A stretch of 64,000 nucleotides of DNA from Pardosa pseudoannulata (taxonomy: Eukaryota; Arthropoda; Arachnida; Araneae; Lycosidae). Within the stretch, counting starts at the first letter, position 1. Every line of letters starts with the position of its first letter. Location of the stretch: NCBI GenBank assembly GCA_032207245.1, contig CM063509.1:97287141-97351140 (forward strand), given 5' to 3'. Shown here piece after piece: positions 47,298 through 58,380 of the stretch. The notes beneath the pieces are model-generated. The model was given only the letters and a program-made list of their open reading frames with translations. It had not been told where the DNA came from and did no database searches. The translations under genes and the position numbers were made by a program.

Positions 47298-47572
47298 TGT
47301 GGTGATCACAGGACACAACAGATGGCACCACTAGACCACCGTGTACCACAGACTGACCGGTACTAACTAGTTTGACCAGTTCACGACTGGTACTACAAGC
47401 TGTAGGTACTCCCTTAGATGCGCGCTCTCCACTTGGATGTTATGCACATGTTTTTCTCCCTATTTGGTGATATATTCGATGCAGAATAAAATTGTTAAGT
47501 TTTTATTAATGTTGTGCTTATTTATAACAGTTCTCTCAAACATATCTGCTTTGCCCAACACGAACCGTTATA
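47298..47572 (+). repeat. Gypsy 5' LTR
   Basis: 275 bp, TGTGGTGATCAC...CCGTTATA. The 3' end is TA rather than CA. TGGTGACCC (47575-47583) just after it resembles a primer site complementary to a tRNA ending GGGTCACCA, as in tRNA-Trp, but the match does not extend further. Confidence 0.93.
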
Positions 47573-48377
47573 AGTGGTGACCCTTAAGATTTTCGTAACC
47601 TTCGGCAGATTTTTTGCATCGAATTTGCAACCATGTGCATTTTTTACGCCATGTTCTGAAATCCTTTTCAATCCTGCTATTGCCAATAAGTTTCACGTCG
47701 TTGCCGTTTTCCACGAAGAAATATATATCATTCCTGTTACTTCAAGCACGATATTTCATCATTTTTTTAAAAAAATGTGTTTTTTTGAAGCTACTTGTGT
47801 TTAACGCTAGAAACGCGCTTGTGCCAACTTGGATTATTGTGTGCCATTTTTCATCACCAGTAAGGACCATGTGATCTTCAAAATCTTTCTGCATCTTCAT
47901 TCTGAGTTTTAGTGTTATGCCACCACAGTGTTCAATTGAAAATTTAAATATTCAGCGATCATCCTGAACGGATATTCCTTGTTCCCGGCAAAATGCATTT
48001 TTTCTACATCACTTCTACTTTGTGTTACATTTTTGTGCTCATACATATCAGTGCTTTTCTATTTTTGGATTACCTCGTCGATTCGTCGTTTTCACAGTAA
48101 GCAAAATATATTTTTTTCTTTTCAAAATTTTCTTTATATTATTTAATGCATTTTTATTGCATATCACATGTATTGCCAGCAGTTCCCTACCGCAATTAAA
48201 TTCAACTACTACGTTCACAATAACTGAGCCATAGCTAAATGTAAAATATTTTTGTGTATTTATTCTGCATTGCTCTATTTTGTGTTTATATTTTATATAT
48301 TGTATTGCACTGTGTACCTATATATATAGTATACCAAGTTATTTTTATTTTTTGTCTTTATAATTTACCTTTTCTCA
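47573..48377 (+). other. Gypsy 5' leader
   Basis: About 800 bp of untranslated leader between LTR and Gag. Short frames here show no motif. Confidence 0.5.
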
Positions 48378-49193
48378 TTGTGCAAAATGACTGAACCAAT
48401 TCCTAAGGCAGAGCAGGTGATGCCTGCCGAAGTCGCGCGCGTTGCGGTCAAACCACCGCCATTTTGGAAGACGAATCCAAAGCTTTGGTTCATCCAGCTT
48501 GAATCCCAATTCGTTCTGGCTAATATCACGGCAGATGACACCAAATTTCACTACGTTGTATCAGCTATGGACTCAGAGATGCTAAATTCGGTTTGTGACA
48601 TTCTCGTTAATCCACCAAAAGGAGATTCTTATAACAGATTAAAAGCTAAACTCATAGAATTACATTCAGAGAGTGAGACTTCCAAAATTCGAACTCTACT
48701 ACAAGGCCTCGAACTTGGTGACCAACGCCCATCTCAACTGCTCACACGCATGCGGGCACTGGCCGGAGACACTGTTGGGGAGCCGTTACTCAAATCCTTA
48801 TGGATGAACCGATTACCTACCACAATGCAATCTATTATTGCCGCGCTTAATGAATCCCTAAATGGCCTTGCATCGGTGGCAGATAAAATCCATGAACTGT
48901 CAGCGGGATCTAACATTCAGGCTCTCGATAGTGCTCCGGTAGCACAAAATGATAACACTAGAATAGCGCGTTTGGAAACGAAAATTGAAGAGTTAACTGG
49001 GCTAATCGGCGAACTGAGTACCAGTGCTAGGAGAAACTCTCGCTCTCGATACAGGAGAGATAGCGCTAAGAGGCATTCAAGAAGTCGCTCAAAAGTACGC
49101 ACCAATCCTGATATTTGCTTCTACCACGCACAATTTGGTAAAAACGCCAGAAATTGTCGTCTCCCTTGCAATTTTTCCCAGCAGGAAAACTAG
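48378..49193 (+). CDS. Gypsy Gag
   Basis: 271 codons; the first in-frame ATG is at 48387. Residues ~20-180 form the capsid-like region common in arthropod Gypsy Gags ([38 protein letters not shown]). A coiled-coil-prone part and an Arg/Ser-rich stretch ([19 protein letters not shown]) follow, then [18 protein letters not shown], a CHCC-like zinc motif replacing a classical knuckle. It overlaps the pol frame by about 40 bases in the -1 phase, fitting a -1 frameshift expression mode, although no canonical slippery heptamer is evident. Confidence 0.92.
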   Translation: MCKMTEPIPKAEQVMPAEVARVAVKPPPFWKTNPKLWFIQLESQFVLANITADDTKFHYVVSAMDSEMLNSVCDILVNPPKGDSYNRLKAKLIELHSESETSKIRTLLQGLELGDQRPSQLLTRMRALAGDTVGEPLLKSLWMNRLPTTMQSIIAALNESLNGLASVADKIHELSAGSNIQALDSAPVAQNDNTRIARLETKIEELTGLIGELSTSARRNSRSRYRRDSAKRHSRSRSKVRTNPDICFYHAQFGKNARNCRLPCNFSQQEN

Positions 49194-51253
49194 AACGGCG
49201 ATCGCTCAACGGCCGAGAACGCGACCGCCAAATTCGCCGAATTCTGTTGGCCGACCGCACGACTAATTGTAAATTTTTGATAGACACAGGCGCAGATTTA
49301 TCCGTTTTGCCGAGATCATTTGTTCCACAAACGCAGCCATCAAAAAATTTAATTTTGTTTGCCGCGAATGGATCCCAGATCGCCACATTTGGCACCAAAC
49401 GCTTAAAACTTGATTTAAACCTTCGCCGACCATTCACATGGTCATTCGTAGTTGCGGATGTTAAACAGCCTATCATTGGTGTCGATTTTCTGAAACATTA
49501 TAACCTTTTGGTGGACGTAAAAAATGAGAGATTAATCGACTCTATTACTAAACTGACCTCAGGAGGCATTTCGGTGAATTACAAAACAGATAATCCAAAC
49601 ATATCAATTTTACTTGGTACCTCGGATTTTGATAAACTTTTGAATGAATTCCCCGGATTGACTAATCCTTCACAGCCAATCAAGTCGATAGAAACAAATG
49701 TAACGTTTCATCATATTGAAACAACTGGTCCCCCTGTTTTTTCAAAACCTAGACGTCTATCGCCCGAATTACTTAAAATCGCGCGTCAGGAATTTGAATA
49801 CCTCATGACTCAGGGCATCATTCGACCTTCTAACAGCCCGTGGGCAAGCCCGTTACATATGGTAAAAAAACCCAATGGTGAGTGGCGTCCTTGCGGTGAC
49901 TACCGACGCTTAAACGCCAATACTATTCCGGATCGTTACCCACTGCCCCATATCCAGGATTGTACGCAGATTTTTCATAACAAACAAATTTTTTCGACTA
50001 TAGATCTCACGCGAGCGTACCACCAAATTCCAGTAAATCCTGCGGATATTACCAAGACTGCTGTTACGACTCCGTTTGGCTTATTTGAATATGTGTTCAT
50101 GCCTTTCGGATTGCGTAACGCAGCACAAACATTCCAACGTTTTATTCACCAGGTACTTTCTGGTTTAGATTATTGTGTGCCGTATCTTGACGATGTTTTA
50201 ATTGCTTCCTCGACGCCGGAAGAACATAAAATGCATCTACAACAAGTTTTCACCCGTTTGTCTCACAATGGCTTAAAAATTAATCCCGCTAAGTGTGTTT
50301 TAGGAAAACCTTCTGTAACCTTTCTAGGATGCCTCATTACACCAGAAGGCGTTAAACCTCTGCCCGAAAAAGTGCAGGCTATCAGGGAATTTCCTAAACC
50401 ACAAACTTTTGTGGAACTAAAACGGTTCTTAGCAATGTTAAATTTCTATCGCCGTTTTTTGCCTCATGCCGCACATATGCAAGCTCCCTTACACGAGTAT
50501 TTAAAAGATTCGAAGAAGAATGACAGGAGACAAATTCCCTGGACAGATGATGCTACGTCCGCATTTAATAATTGTAAAACATCCTTAGCCAACGCTGTTA
50601 CTTTAAGTTATCAGGAGCCAAATCAAAGTATCTGTCTCATGGTTGACGCATCAGACTCCGCCATAGGGGCAGCCTTGCATGTTATTAAAGACGGTAACAT
50701 GAAACCCTTAGCATTTTTTTCGCGTAAGTTATCCCCTACCGAAAAACGTTATAGCACTTACGATAGGGAACTACTGGCAATATACGCAGCGGTGAAACAC
50801 TTTAAACACAACTTGGAAGGACGCACCTTTACAATTTTCACGGACCATCGCCCTCTAACGTATTTATTTACAAAAAATTCTGACTCGGCATCTCCACGAC
50901 AAATCCGTCAATCGAGCTATATTGCTCAATTCTGTACAGATATACAGCACATCAGCGGCAAGGACAATGTTGTGGCTGATGCATTATCTCGAGTCTGCGA
51001 AATCAAGAGTTCGTCGATTGGTCTTGAGTCCATTGCCAGAGCTCAACAAGACGATGAGGAGTTACAAAATCTCCTGCGTGATAAAGACCACTCGCTAAAT
51101 TTACAACCGATGCCTGTTACTTCTAAACTTAGTGTATTGTGTGATGTTGCAAACAACAAAATCCGTCCATTTATCCCTACGGCCCTGCGACGAACGATTT
51201 TTCAACAATTGCATAATCTTGCACACCCTGGTATCCGTGCTACAAAAAGTTAA
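49154..51253 (+). CDS. Gypsy Pol: protease, reverse transcriptase, RNase H
   Basis: 699 codons with no ATG needed, as it is entered from Gag. The protease motif [13 protein letters not shown] has its Asp near residue 44. RT covers ~205-380 with [34 protein letters not shown] and YLDDVLIAS (residue ~344). RNase H starts at [13 protein letters not shown] (~495) and has [15 protein letters not shown] and [11 protein letters not shown]. The end, [11 protein letters not shown], is the beginning of the integrase zinc domain. It stops at 51251-51253 because of a one-base length change near the A5 run at 51243-51247. Confidence 0.95.
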   Translation: MSSPLQFFPAGKLERRSLNGRERDRQIRRILLADRTTNCKFLIDTGADLSVLPRSFVPQTQPSKNLILFAANGSQIATFGTKRLKLDLNLRRPFTWSFVVADVKQPIIGVDFLKHYNLLVDVKNERLIDSITKLTSGGISVNYKTDNPNISILLGTSDFDKLLNEFPGLTNPSQPIKSIETNVTFHHIETTGPPVFSKPRRLSPELLKIARQEFEYLMTQGIIRPSNSPWASPLHMVKKPNGEWRPCGDYRRLNANTIPDRYPLPHIQDCTQIFHNKQIFSTIDLTRAYHQIPVNPADITKTAVTTPFGLFEYVFMPFGLRNAAQTFQRFIHQVLSGLDYCVPYLDDVLIASSTPEEHKMHLQQVFTRLSHNGLKINPAKCVLGKPSVTFLGCLITPEGVKPLPEKVQAIREFPKPQTFVELKRFLAMLNFYRRFLPHAAHMQAPLHEYLKDSKKNDRRQIPWTDDATSAFNNCKTSLANAVTLSYQEPNQSICLMVDASDSAIGAALHVIKDGNMKPLAFFSRKLSPTEKRYSTYDRELLAIYAAVKHFKHNLEGRTFTIFTDHRPLTYLFTKNSDSASPRQIRQSSYIAQFCTDIQHISGKDNVVADALSRVCEIKSSSIGLESIARAQQDDEELQNLLRDKDHSLNLQPMPVTSKLSVLCDVANNKIRPFIPTALRRTIFQQLHNLAHPGIRATKS

Positions 51254-51255
51254 TC

Positions 51256-52431
51256 TTGGACCGGTATGTTTGGCCGGCAAGTTCTAAAGATGTTACCGAA
51301 TGGACACGGGCATGCAAAGACTGCCAGACTTCGAAAGTGGTGCGACATACAAAAAGTCCACACCAACAATTTCCCCTTGTGTCAGACAGATTTGAACATG
51401 TACATCTTGACTTGGTGGGACCCTTACCGCCATCCGACGGATTCAACTATTTGTTGACATGCATTGATCGATTTTCACGTTGGCCAGAAGCCATCCCAAT
51501 CACTGACATGTCAGCTGAAACAGTAGCCAAAGCATTTCTACACCACTGGATCGCCAGATTTGGAGTTCCGACCACCATCACGACCGACCAGGGTCGTCAA
51601 TTTGAATCATTCCTTTTTACCAACCTGAACAAGATGCTCGGCATTCGCCGAATAAGGACAACTCCATATCATCCTTGTGCGAATGGAATGATTGAACGTT
51701 TCCATCGTTCACTTAAGCAAGCCCTCAAGTGTCACAACAATAATAAGTGGACAGAAAGTTTGCCACTTGTACTTTTAGGTCTCCGCTCTGCCTTTAAAGA
51801 GGACCTGGGAGGTACGTGTGCTGAGATGCTCTATGGCATCCCCCTTAGGCTACCTGCAGATTTTTTTCAACATTCAACGACCAACTACAACAACCCGTCG
51901 ACGTTCCTCAAATCTCTGTCTGAACAAATGCATCGATTGGCACCTGTACCCACAACAAATCATAACCGACAGACCTCATTTGTGCATCCAGCGCTGACGA
52001 CGTGCACTCACGTCTTCGTGAGGAACGATGCTGTCAAATCTCCTCTTACTCGTCCATATGATGGTCCTTTTCGTGTCATCGAAAGAAATTCAAAACACTT
52101 CACCCTGTTTATTCATGGAAAAAATTCGGTGATAAGTGTTGACCGACTGAAACCTGCTTTTCATCTCGGAGAATCAACTTCACACTCTAATACTTCAACT
52201 ACAGATGTGTCACCGAATCCTACAGCTGATGGTCCATCGTCATCTACAACAGTTCCTGGACACCTTGACCAACGTCAACAGACTCCTTCTTCACCTGATC
52301 CGGGTCAGCTGGAGCAGAAGCCTCAACTTGGACGTAAGAAATGGACATTTAAAGACCCGATGTCTGCAGCTCCAACTGTTACTCGTTCCGGACGTCACGT
52401 CAGATTCAATCCACGGTACCTTCCCAGTTAG
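51256..52431 (+). CDS. Gypsy integrase
   Basis: 391 codons continuing the H2C2 domain (CKDCQTSK), then the rve core with [19 protein letters not shown] and [13 protein letters not shown]: all three catalytic acidic residues (D, D, E) are present. The C-terminal part includes [20 protein letters not shown] and [13 protein letters not shown] [12 protein letters not shown], then a Ser/Thr/Pro-rich tail ending in [12 protein letters not shown]. No chromodomain. It is out of phase with the pol frame by one base; otherwise intact. Confidence 0.93.
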   Translation: MDRYVWPASSKDVTEWTRACKDCQTSKVVRHTKSPHQQFPLVSDRFEHVHLDLVGPLPPSDGFNYLLTCIDRFSRWPEAIPITDMSAETVAKAFLHHWIARFGVPTTITTDQGRQFESFLFTNLNKMLGIRRIRTTPYHPCANGMIERFHRSLKQALKCHNNNKWTESLPLVLLGLRSAFKEDLGGTCAEMLYGIPLRLPADFFQHSTTNYNNPSTFLKSLSEQMHRLAPVPTTNHNRQTSFVHPALTTCTHVFVRNDAVKSPLTRPYDGPFRVIERNSKHFTLFIHGKNSVISVDRLKPAFHLGESTSHSNTSTTDVSPNPTADGPSSSTTVPGHLDQRQQTPSSPDPGQLEQKPQLGRKKWTFKDPMSAAPTVTRSGRHVRFNPRYLPS

Positions 52432-52465
52432 CCTCTCGTGTCTTTGACACTTGGGGGGGGAGTAC

Positions 52466-52740
52466 TGTGGTGATCACAGGACACAACAGATGGCACCACT
52501 AGACCACCGTGTACCACAGACTGACCGGTACTAACTAGTTTGACCAGTTCACGACTGGTACTACAAGCTGTAGGTACTCTCTTAGATGCGCGCTCTCCAC
52601 TTGGATGTTATGCACATATTTTTCTCCCTATTTGGTGATATATTCGATGCAGAATAAAATTGTTAAGTTTTTATTAATGTTGTGCTTATTTATAACAGTT
52701 CTCTCAAACATATCTGCTTTGCCCAACACGAACCGTTATA
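52466..52740 (+). repeat. Gypsy 3' LTR
   Basis: 275 bp; differs from the 5' LTR at two positions (C/T near 52579 and G/A near 52618). Preceded by the G-run TTGGGGGGGGAG (52451-52462), the polypurine tract. Confidence 0.95.
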
Positions 52741-52955
52741 AAACTTAAAATCTCTGTACAGATAACAAATCTGAACAAACTTGACTAATTGAATTTTTAT
52801 TCAAAATGTTTATTTTTTTTACATTGCTTTTTTACATTACAACTTTTTATTATCTATTAGTTTAAGTATTTTTTATCTCACTTATAAATGAAACCTAAAT
52901 CATTCAGAAGAATAAAATAAAATTATACACACACCACATATTTGAACATTTGTGT

Positions 52956-52961
<6 letters not shown>

Positions 52962-53035
<74 letters not shown>
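52962..53035. repeat. (TA)n microsatellite in copy B
   Basis: Counterpart of 34667-34727 in copy A, longer by about 14 bp. Confidence 0.9.
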
Positions 53036-53037
<2 letters not shown>

Positions 53038-53179
53038 CCAGCAAATTTTATTTAATACAAAAATACAAATTTCATGTTGCAATATAAAATTTAAACATAA
53101 TGAAAACAGAATTTTCTCAATATTATTAATGTTTATAATCAGTCATAGAATGTAAATACAGCACTTCTTTATTTAAATG

Positions 53180-54580
53180 TGTGAAACTTTCACCAATATT
53201 TTCTTTTCATTATCTAAGGGTTTTAATAATGCTAAATTGGGATTAGATTTTTTCCTTCTTGTGGAGTTTTAATTTTCTTACTAGGTAGTTCATTTTTAAA
53301 ACGTTCATGAATCTTAAAATTTACATGTTTAATTTTAGCACATTATGTATAGTATTTTCTTTTTTTTTAGTTCTTTATTAATTTTAGGGTTTATTTCACA
53401 GCCTTTCAGAACATTTTCAAGAATGTTAATTTCTAGTTTTTAGATACTATTCAAACTATACATTTGCAAAATATTAGAAATTTCTTTTTCACCACTGCTG
53501 TTTTCAATATATGTATTTTTTTCTTTTGGTATTTCTCATATACCTGTATACTTGCATGAATATGTTTACATATGTTGTTTTAAATTATTCGCACATGTAT
53601 ACTGAAACAGATGAAAGCACCCTTTGCAAATTGCGCACTTCAATTTATATTGCATGATACAAGTTGGATGTTCAACAATGTAATGATGCTTATGATCTAA
53701 TTTTTTTACTTGATTTCACTTCACACTCATAATTATTTACTTTGGTTATCATATTGAGTGTAACTGTATGACTTTTAACATAGATCTAACTTATTTTAGT
53801 TATTCTATATGTATCAACATTTTTCATAAGTTTAATTAATCTTTGAACCTTCCCCTTATTTTACTAGAGCGAGAATAGTTTTATCTAATCTTTGTAGTTT
53901 TTTTCTTTCTAGATAAAAATGCTTAAAAGTAAATGCATGTTAGTATTATTAGAAGCAAATTTAAAATATTCCCCAAACTCTTTGGTATCAACTGAACTGA
54001 ATATTTTTGTTTACAGTATGTAAATAGATAAAATAGATGTTATTAATAATCAATAAAGCTTACATACATTCTTTGTCATTTTTCATATTTTTGAAAATTA
54101 TGCATGTATTTTAACTTTCAAAAACATGCCCCATTCCTGCCTCATGTAAGGGTGTGATAGGACATATTTATTACCAATGTAATTGTTATTTTAAAACAAC
54201 ACTTCTATAATTACTCTCACCTTAATTTTTTTTTTAAATGGTAAAATATTTTAGATTGTCATCCTGAAACTTACAATGTTGTATTAGTAGAAAATAATTT
54301 GTAAAACATACTTTTGTTAACTGTCCCAGTCATGTCTATTTTACCCCAATATGATATAAATTATCAAAATCGGTAAATTCAAAATTTTCAACTTCAATTT
54401 GGGTATGATGATCATCTATACGCTCCCTTAAATGCTTATGAATCCAAATTTTGTGTCACTCGATGGACTTTCTAATCTCCGATTCAAAATCATGTTCACA
54501 TAATTTTATGTTTTGTTAAAGAATCTTTCTTAATAAAAGGTTTTTTACAAATATTGCATCCATATGATGATTCCATTTTT
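53180..54580 (-). pseudogene. Decayed C2H2 zinc-finger coding sequence in copy B
   Basis: Same relic as in copy A (34864-36304), with the MESSYGCNICKKPF start near 54576, broken by the same stops. Extra differences (for example a deletion of GGAGTTT near 53265) show independent decay or allelic variation. Confidence 0.55.
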
Positions 54581-54866
54581 CATGAAATAAAATATAAACT
54601 TAGCGAATAAGTCAACCACAAAAAAAGCACGTGGTGGCGAATTACTATGTAAATACAGCAGTTAAGTGATCTTTTATAATAAAAAGTTTTTCATAAATGT
54701 TGCATCCATAAGATGGGCTTATTTTTCATGAAATAAAATATAAACAGCGAATAAGTCAACAATAAAAATGCACGTGGTGGCGTGCTACAAAAATGCGTGT
54801 TATTCCCTGGGCGACGGCACACTAAATAAATTCAGCACTACAGTTGGCGAAATCTCTAGAAAGTAT

Positions 54867-54923
54867 GAACGGAGGGAAGCTGGTTTTAAAGTATAACCCT
54901 TCAAAACCAGCTTCCCTCCGTTC
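54867..54923. repeat. Perfect 21-bp hairpin
   Basis: GAACGGAGGGAAGCTGGTTTT (54867-54887) pairs fully with its inverse at 54903-54923, with a 15-base loop. It lies immediately inside the right terminal repeat of element B. The corresponding left arm in copy A is truncated at 36618 by the N gap. Confidence 0.95.
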
Positions 54924-54973
54924 ACAGTGCGCATGCGTTGGAGTTTGGAGGATTGCTGGACACAGACTCTCCT

Positions 54974-55051
54974 CTTCTTACTACATAGGCGACTAGAATC
55001 TGCGCCCGGACAAAACGCACTCGAGCTCTGATTGGTCAGGGGTAGTTCATC
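54974..55051 (+). repeat. 78-bp direct repeat, right copy
   Basis: Identical to 32873-32950; begins within the 11-bp direct repeat flanking element B. Confidence 0.9.
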
Positions 55052-56154
55052 TTTTCTGATTGATTGCAATGAATGTGTTGTGAAAACATTCGCTGCAAGT
55101 TTAAAAAGACAACAGCTGTTCTTTTAAATTTAAGTGCTTTGAATATTGAGAAATATTTCTGTGTCATACTGCAGTGGAATCAATATAACACAGAATATTG
55201 TTCTGACATTGCGAAGTTTGAAATTCTGAGCACATATTCATTTTGTTTATTTACCAACTCTTCCTATTTTGTTAGCAATTCTAAGCTTGAATAGGAAATA
55301 TCTTGGAACAGATGCATTATAGCCGCCGGTCCCGTCCGCCATGTTTTTTCTGGCGACCATTAGAAAAACGCATGATTTGAAAAGTAGAAAAACATGGCGG
55401 CGGTGCGTGATTTCTGAAAGATCACCAAAAAAAAACATGGCGGCGGTCACGTGGCATACTTGAAACACAACATTAACAAAACTAAGGGCCGATCCCACCA
55501 AAGTCAAGGTCAAGGTAATTGGGTTAACGGAGTACCTAGCGAAGTGGAAAGTCTTCACTTTAACCTCCGAACGTGAAAAGATCAAAACATAAATTTAGGC
55601 CTCTAGGCAAAAAGTAATCCAAACAAGAATTTAATACGCTCCAGCTCAAGAGAGAGCGAGGAGGTGAGAACGTTCTCATAAAAAATTATGAGTAACCAAC
55701 GCGTTGTCTAATTAAAGGATAATTAGACTGTAACCTTGACAGTGACCAATTGGGATGGTTAACAGAGTTATATAGATTCCATAACATGTTGCTCAAAAAT
55801 ACACAGTTAGGTAAAACAAAAGACAAAAATAGGGACTATAATAAATGCAACTTGGTACAACATATAAAAAATAGAAAAAGTGACAGCACTAACAAAAAGA
55901 TATATTTTTGGTTTTTATAAAATTTTAAAGATTTTTATTAAGCATTTTTTTCATTTTTTTTAGAACATAAAACAAGACAATACGTTACAATAACAAAAAA
56001 GCTAAAGCAAAGTAGCGGAACGATATAATACCCAAAAAATTGGAAAAATTAATAAAAATAAGCCAAAAAATATAGAAAACGGTACTTCACTAATAAAAAA
56101 AATAGGTGAAAACAATTTAAAATATTAAAATACTTAAAAACACAAATATTGGAG

Positions 56155-56245
56155 GATGTGGTCGTCGCCAGGGATCGAACCATCAACCACAGGAGAGAGC
56201 AGAAAAGAGCGGACACGCTACCAAGCGTACCACTCGGACTTGAGA
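56155..56245 (-). repeat. tRNA-like sequence downstream of the LINE fragment
   Basis: On the minus strand GTCCGAGTGGTACGC resembles a pol III A box and GGTTCGATCCCTGG a B box, spaced about 50 bases. It starts some 40 bases after the LINE stop. It may be a SINE head, a decayed tRNA, or part of the LINE 3' region. It is not a convincing functional tRNA, as no clean acceptor stem or anticodon arm forms. Confidence 0.45.
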
Positions 56246-56287
56246 TATTGCGTGAAAAAAGCAAAGTTAATGACAACAAAAAATGCA

Positions 56288-57000
56288 TTATTCTCCTCTC
56301 CTTCGCTTTGAAGGGGAAAGAGCCATATCGGGACGATATAATAATGCGCTAGGCCTCTTTGCCGAGCTAGGAACAGCAGGATTATACACAGGAAGATTGT
56401 GAAGTACAGGATTCTGAATAAAATCAACGCTACGGTGAAAGCGCAGCGCTAGTCTTTTGAACTCAGGTAGAATAGGCCTGACTTTAAGATTATTATGTAT
56501 CATATCATTCCTCACGTACCAAGGAGCAGAAACACATTTTTTAAGGACAGAATTTTGGATAACTTGAAGACTCTTGAGATGGGTAAGAGCGGCAGTTCCC
56601 CATACAGGACAACCATAAGTCATTATGGGTCTGATGTAACTTTTATATAACAATAACTTTGTTTTCGTATGCAGGCGACTTCGATAATTGAGATATAAAT
56701 TTAGAGTGTCAATTGCAGCCTTCATTTTTCGAACAGTGTTTTCGATATGAAGTCTCCAATTTAATTTTGAATCTAGGGTAACACCTAGGTATTTATATGA
56801 AGATTCCCAGGGAATATCTTCATCGTAAAGATTAAAGTTATTGTGATTAATGAAATTAGAAACATTTTTCGGAGTGAAAAACATGGCAGCACATTTAGTT
56901 GGATTTACCTTGATACGCCAACAAGAAAGCCAATGCTCGTAAATTTTAAGATAATTCCGAATGGTAGAGAACGCACAGCGTGTTTGTTTGTGTCGGGAGA
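56288..57000 (-). pseudogene. Jockey-type non-LTR RT, C-terminal fragment
   Basis: The minus-strand frame reads KQTRCAFSTIRNYLKIYEHW, then NPTKCAAMFF, YKYLGVTLDSKLNW and LLYKSYIRPIMTYGCPVWG, the RT motif after YADD and the thumb of Jockey-clade LINEs, ending at a stop at 56288. The YADD catalytic box and everything upstream are missing, so this is a 5'-truncated copy. The first ~24 residues of the open frame (repetitive FSYMF) are not part of the domain. It lies within the Harbinger-like element. Confidence 0.85.
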
Positions 57001-57900
57001 GCAACATATAAGAAAATATAAACATATAAGAAAATATGCGTAAACCTATATGCGCACCCAAATACCCTTAAAAATTCTGACGTGACAACCGATCAGACCA
57101 GAAAATCTCCGTTAAGCTAAACGGGGCCGCAATTTCATTGGTGAGACAGGACGGTTTCTAAACTCAGTTTATATTTCCGTTTAGGATTAACTAAGCGGAG
57201 CTTTAAACGACTTTGGTGGGATCGGCCCTAAATCCTAGAAAATGATAACAACAAAAACAAAATGTTCCAAACCAAAACTTCTTGTTTGTTTTAGAATATT
57301 TTGATATTTTTTAACAATTTCAAAACCGAAATAACTTCACTTGTCATAACTAAATTAACTAAATCCCACTAACCAAATACATAAAAAAAACTCAAATTCG
57401 GAATTCCATCATCCCCACAAACGTGCCGTTTTGAATGAAATGTAAATCCAACCTCAGGTCTAAGAATTTCCTGATATTTCTTCACAATGCTACAAATAGT
57501 TAAAACCGAAATAAGAACATCCATAACTAAATACCAAAAATAACTTACCTACCTACGAGACAACCTACTAATCCAAAGTGTGGAACGAAAAGAATATTTA
57601 AAACAGAAAATTTGCATAGATTGCCGGGTAATGACGTCAAAAATCACGTGCACCAATAGCTTCCATATTCCCCTATCAAAGTTAAGGCATATACAGCAAC
57701 ATAGTCATCGCTCCAAAAATCGCCAAGTTTGCCACACAAAATCGCCAAGTTTGGCGAGAAAAAACCAGGCGGCTATAATGCATCTGTACCAATATCTTTA
57801 TGACGTGTTTGTACTCTTGATCATATTACTTTAGCAGTAACTGTGATTAATTAGGTATGATTTTGCATTATCTCTTAATTTTCTGATTACTGGGTTTTAC

Positions 57901-58136
57901 TGTTGACGGGTAGGCAATTATCATGAGACAGCGTAGTCCTTTTAACAAATTTATTTTTAAATTATAATAAACAAGCAAAATTTACAAGCAAAAATAAGTC
58001 GACCGTTCCACTCACTTCGGTACGACATACACACGTATATAGAGAGAACAATTAACGAAGCAGCAATTTCCATTGGTTAATCGAAAGTAGTAATTTGCAT
58101 ATCGATAATGTTTCTGCCAACCTAAATTGACTAACA
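57901..58136 (-). repeat. Copia-2 3' LTR
   Basis: 236 bp, TGTTGACGGG...CTAACA in plus orientation; partner at 59624-59860. Confidence 0.93.
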
Positions 58137-58189
58137 CTCGGCCCATTGGCAGAACACTATCGAAATATCTTTTCCGTGAAAAAGTTTAG

Positions 58190-58380
58190 TTTATTCAAAA
58201 TCAATGGTTTTGTAAGGAAGTCCGCTAAATTATTTTTACTATCATATATACAATTTTCCTACTCTATGAACTGTTAAAAAGTATTCATTCTTATCGGTAT
58301 AAATAATCATTTTGTTATGCCATACAATTTTATAACCAGCTAAGTCAATATTAGCTCCTCCAATATGATTTCTACGCATA
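58190..58380 (-). pseudogene. Copia-2 pre-integrase start fused to polyprotein C-terminus
   Basis: After the protease a one-base shift in an A-run (about 58402-58407) leads to NVFYAPNMRRNHIGG and YKIVWHNKMIIYTDKNEY, the pre-integrase stretch. Following a stop near 58260, DSKNNLADFLTKPL appears, which is the end of RNase H. The junction marks the internal deletion. Confidence 0.75.

Larger units (their letters stand above)
47294..52744 (+). mobile_element. Gypsy-type LTR retrotransposon
   Basis: Body 47298-52740, flanked by AAAC (47294-47297 and 52741-52744); copy A shows the unoccupied site as GATGAAACTTAAAATC near 34440. Order Gag, protease, RT, RNase H, integrase identifies Gypsy/Metaviridae. 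LTRs differ at two of 275 positions, so the insertion is young but probably older than the BEL one. One frame break splits the integrase zinc domain. Confidence 0.97.
39872..54985. mobile_element. Duplicated segment copy B, itself a TIR-bounded element carrying BEL and Gypsy insertions
   Basis: Left terminus 39883-39926 (GGAGAGTGTGTGTCCAGC to ACGCATGCGCA) is the inverse of 54928-54972 with a few mismatches over ~45 bp. Outside them are 11-bp direct repeats TTCTTACTACA at 39872-39882 and 54975-54985. This is the layout of a cut-and-paste transposon with a long target duplication; 8-11 bp is typical of Mutator-like elements, so that superfamily is my guess. Without the LTR elements the unit is about 3.8 kb. 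It holds the zinc-finger relic but no recognisable transposase. Confidence 0.65.
55483..57231. mobile_element. PIF/Harbinger-like element nested in M3
   Basis: Body 55486-57228 has perfect 20-bp inverted termini GGGCCGATCCCACCAAAGTC, flanked by TAA on both sides (55483-55485 and 57229-57231). A 3-bp TWA duplication is characteristic of PIF/Harbinger. No Harbinger transposase or Myb-like protein is visible; the interior includes a Jockey-type LINE fragment and a tRNA-like sequence. A subterminal fragment of a relative lies at 11167-11245. Confidence 0.8.
55297..57798. mobile_element. M-family element, copy M3, split by a Harbinger-like insertion
   Basis: Body 55305-57790 begins GGAACAGATGCATTATAGCC and ends GGCTATAATGCATCTGTACC, flanked by AATATCTT on both sides (55297-55304 and 57791-57798). 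It is in reverse orientation relative to M1 and M2 by internal similarity (AACCGAAATAAC, AACATGGCGGCGGTG). Without the nested element it is about 740 bp. Confidence 0.88.

Noticed and set aside
49154..49193. A canonical -1 slippery heptamer in the Gypsy Gag-Pol overlap
   Set aside because: The T5-C3 stretch in the overlap allows P-site re-pairing, but the A-site codon would mismatch, so I do not call a frameshift site.
56155..56245. Functional tRNA gene on the minus strand
   Set aside because: A- and B-box-like motifs are present, but no complete cloverleaf with anticodon could be formed by eye; kept only as tRNA-like repeat.
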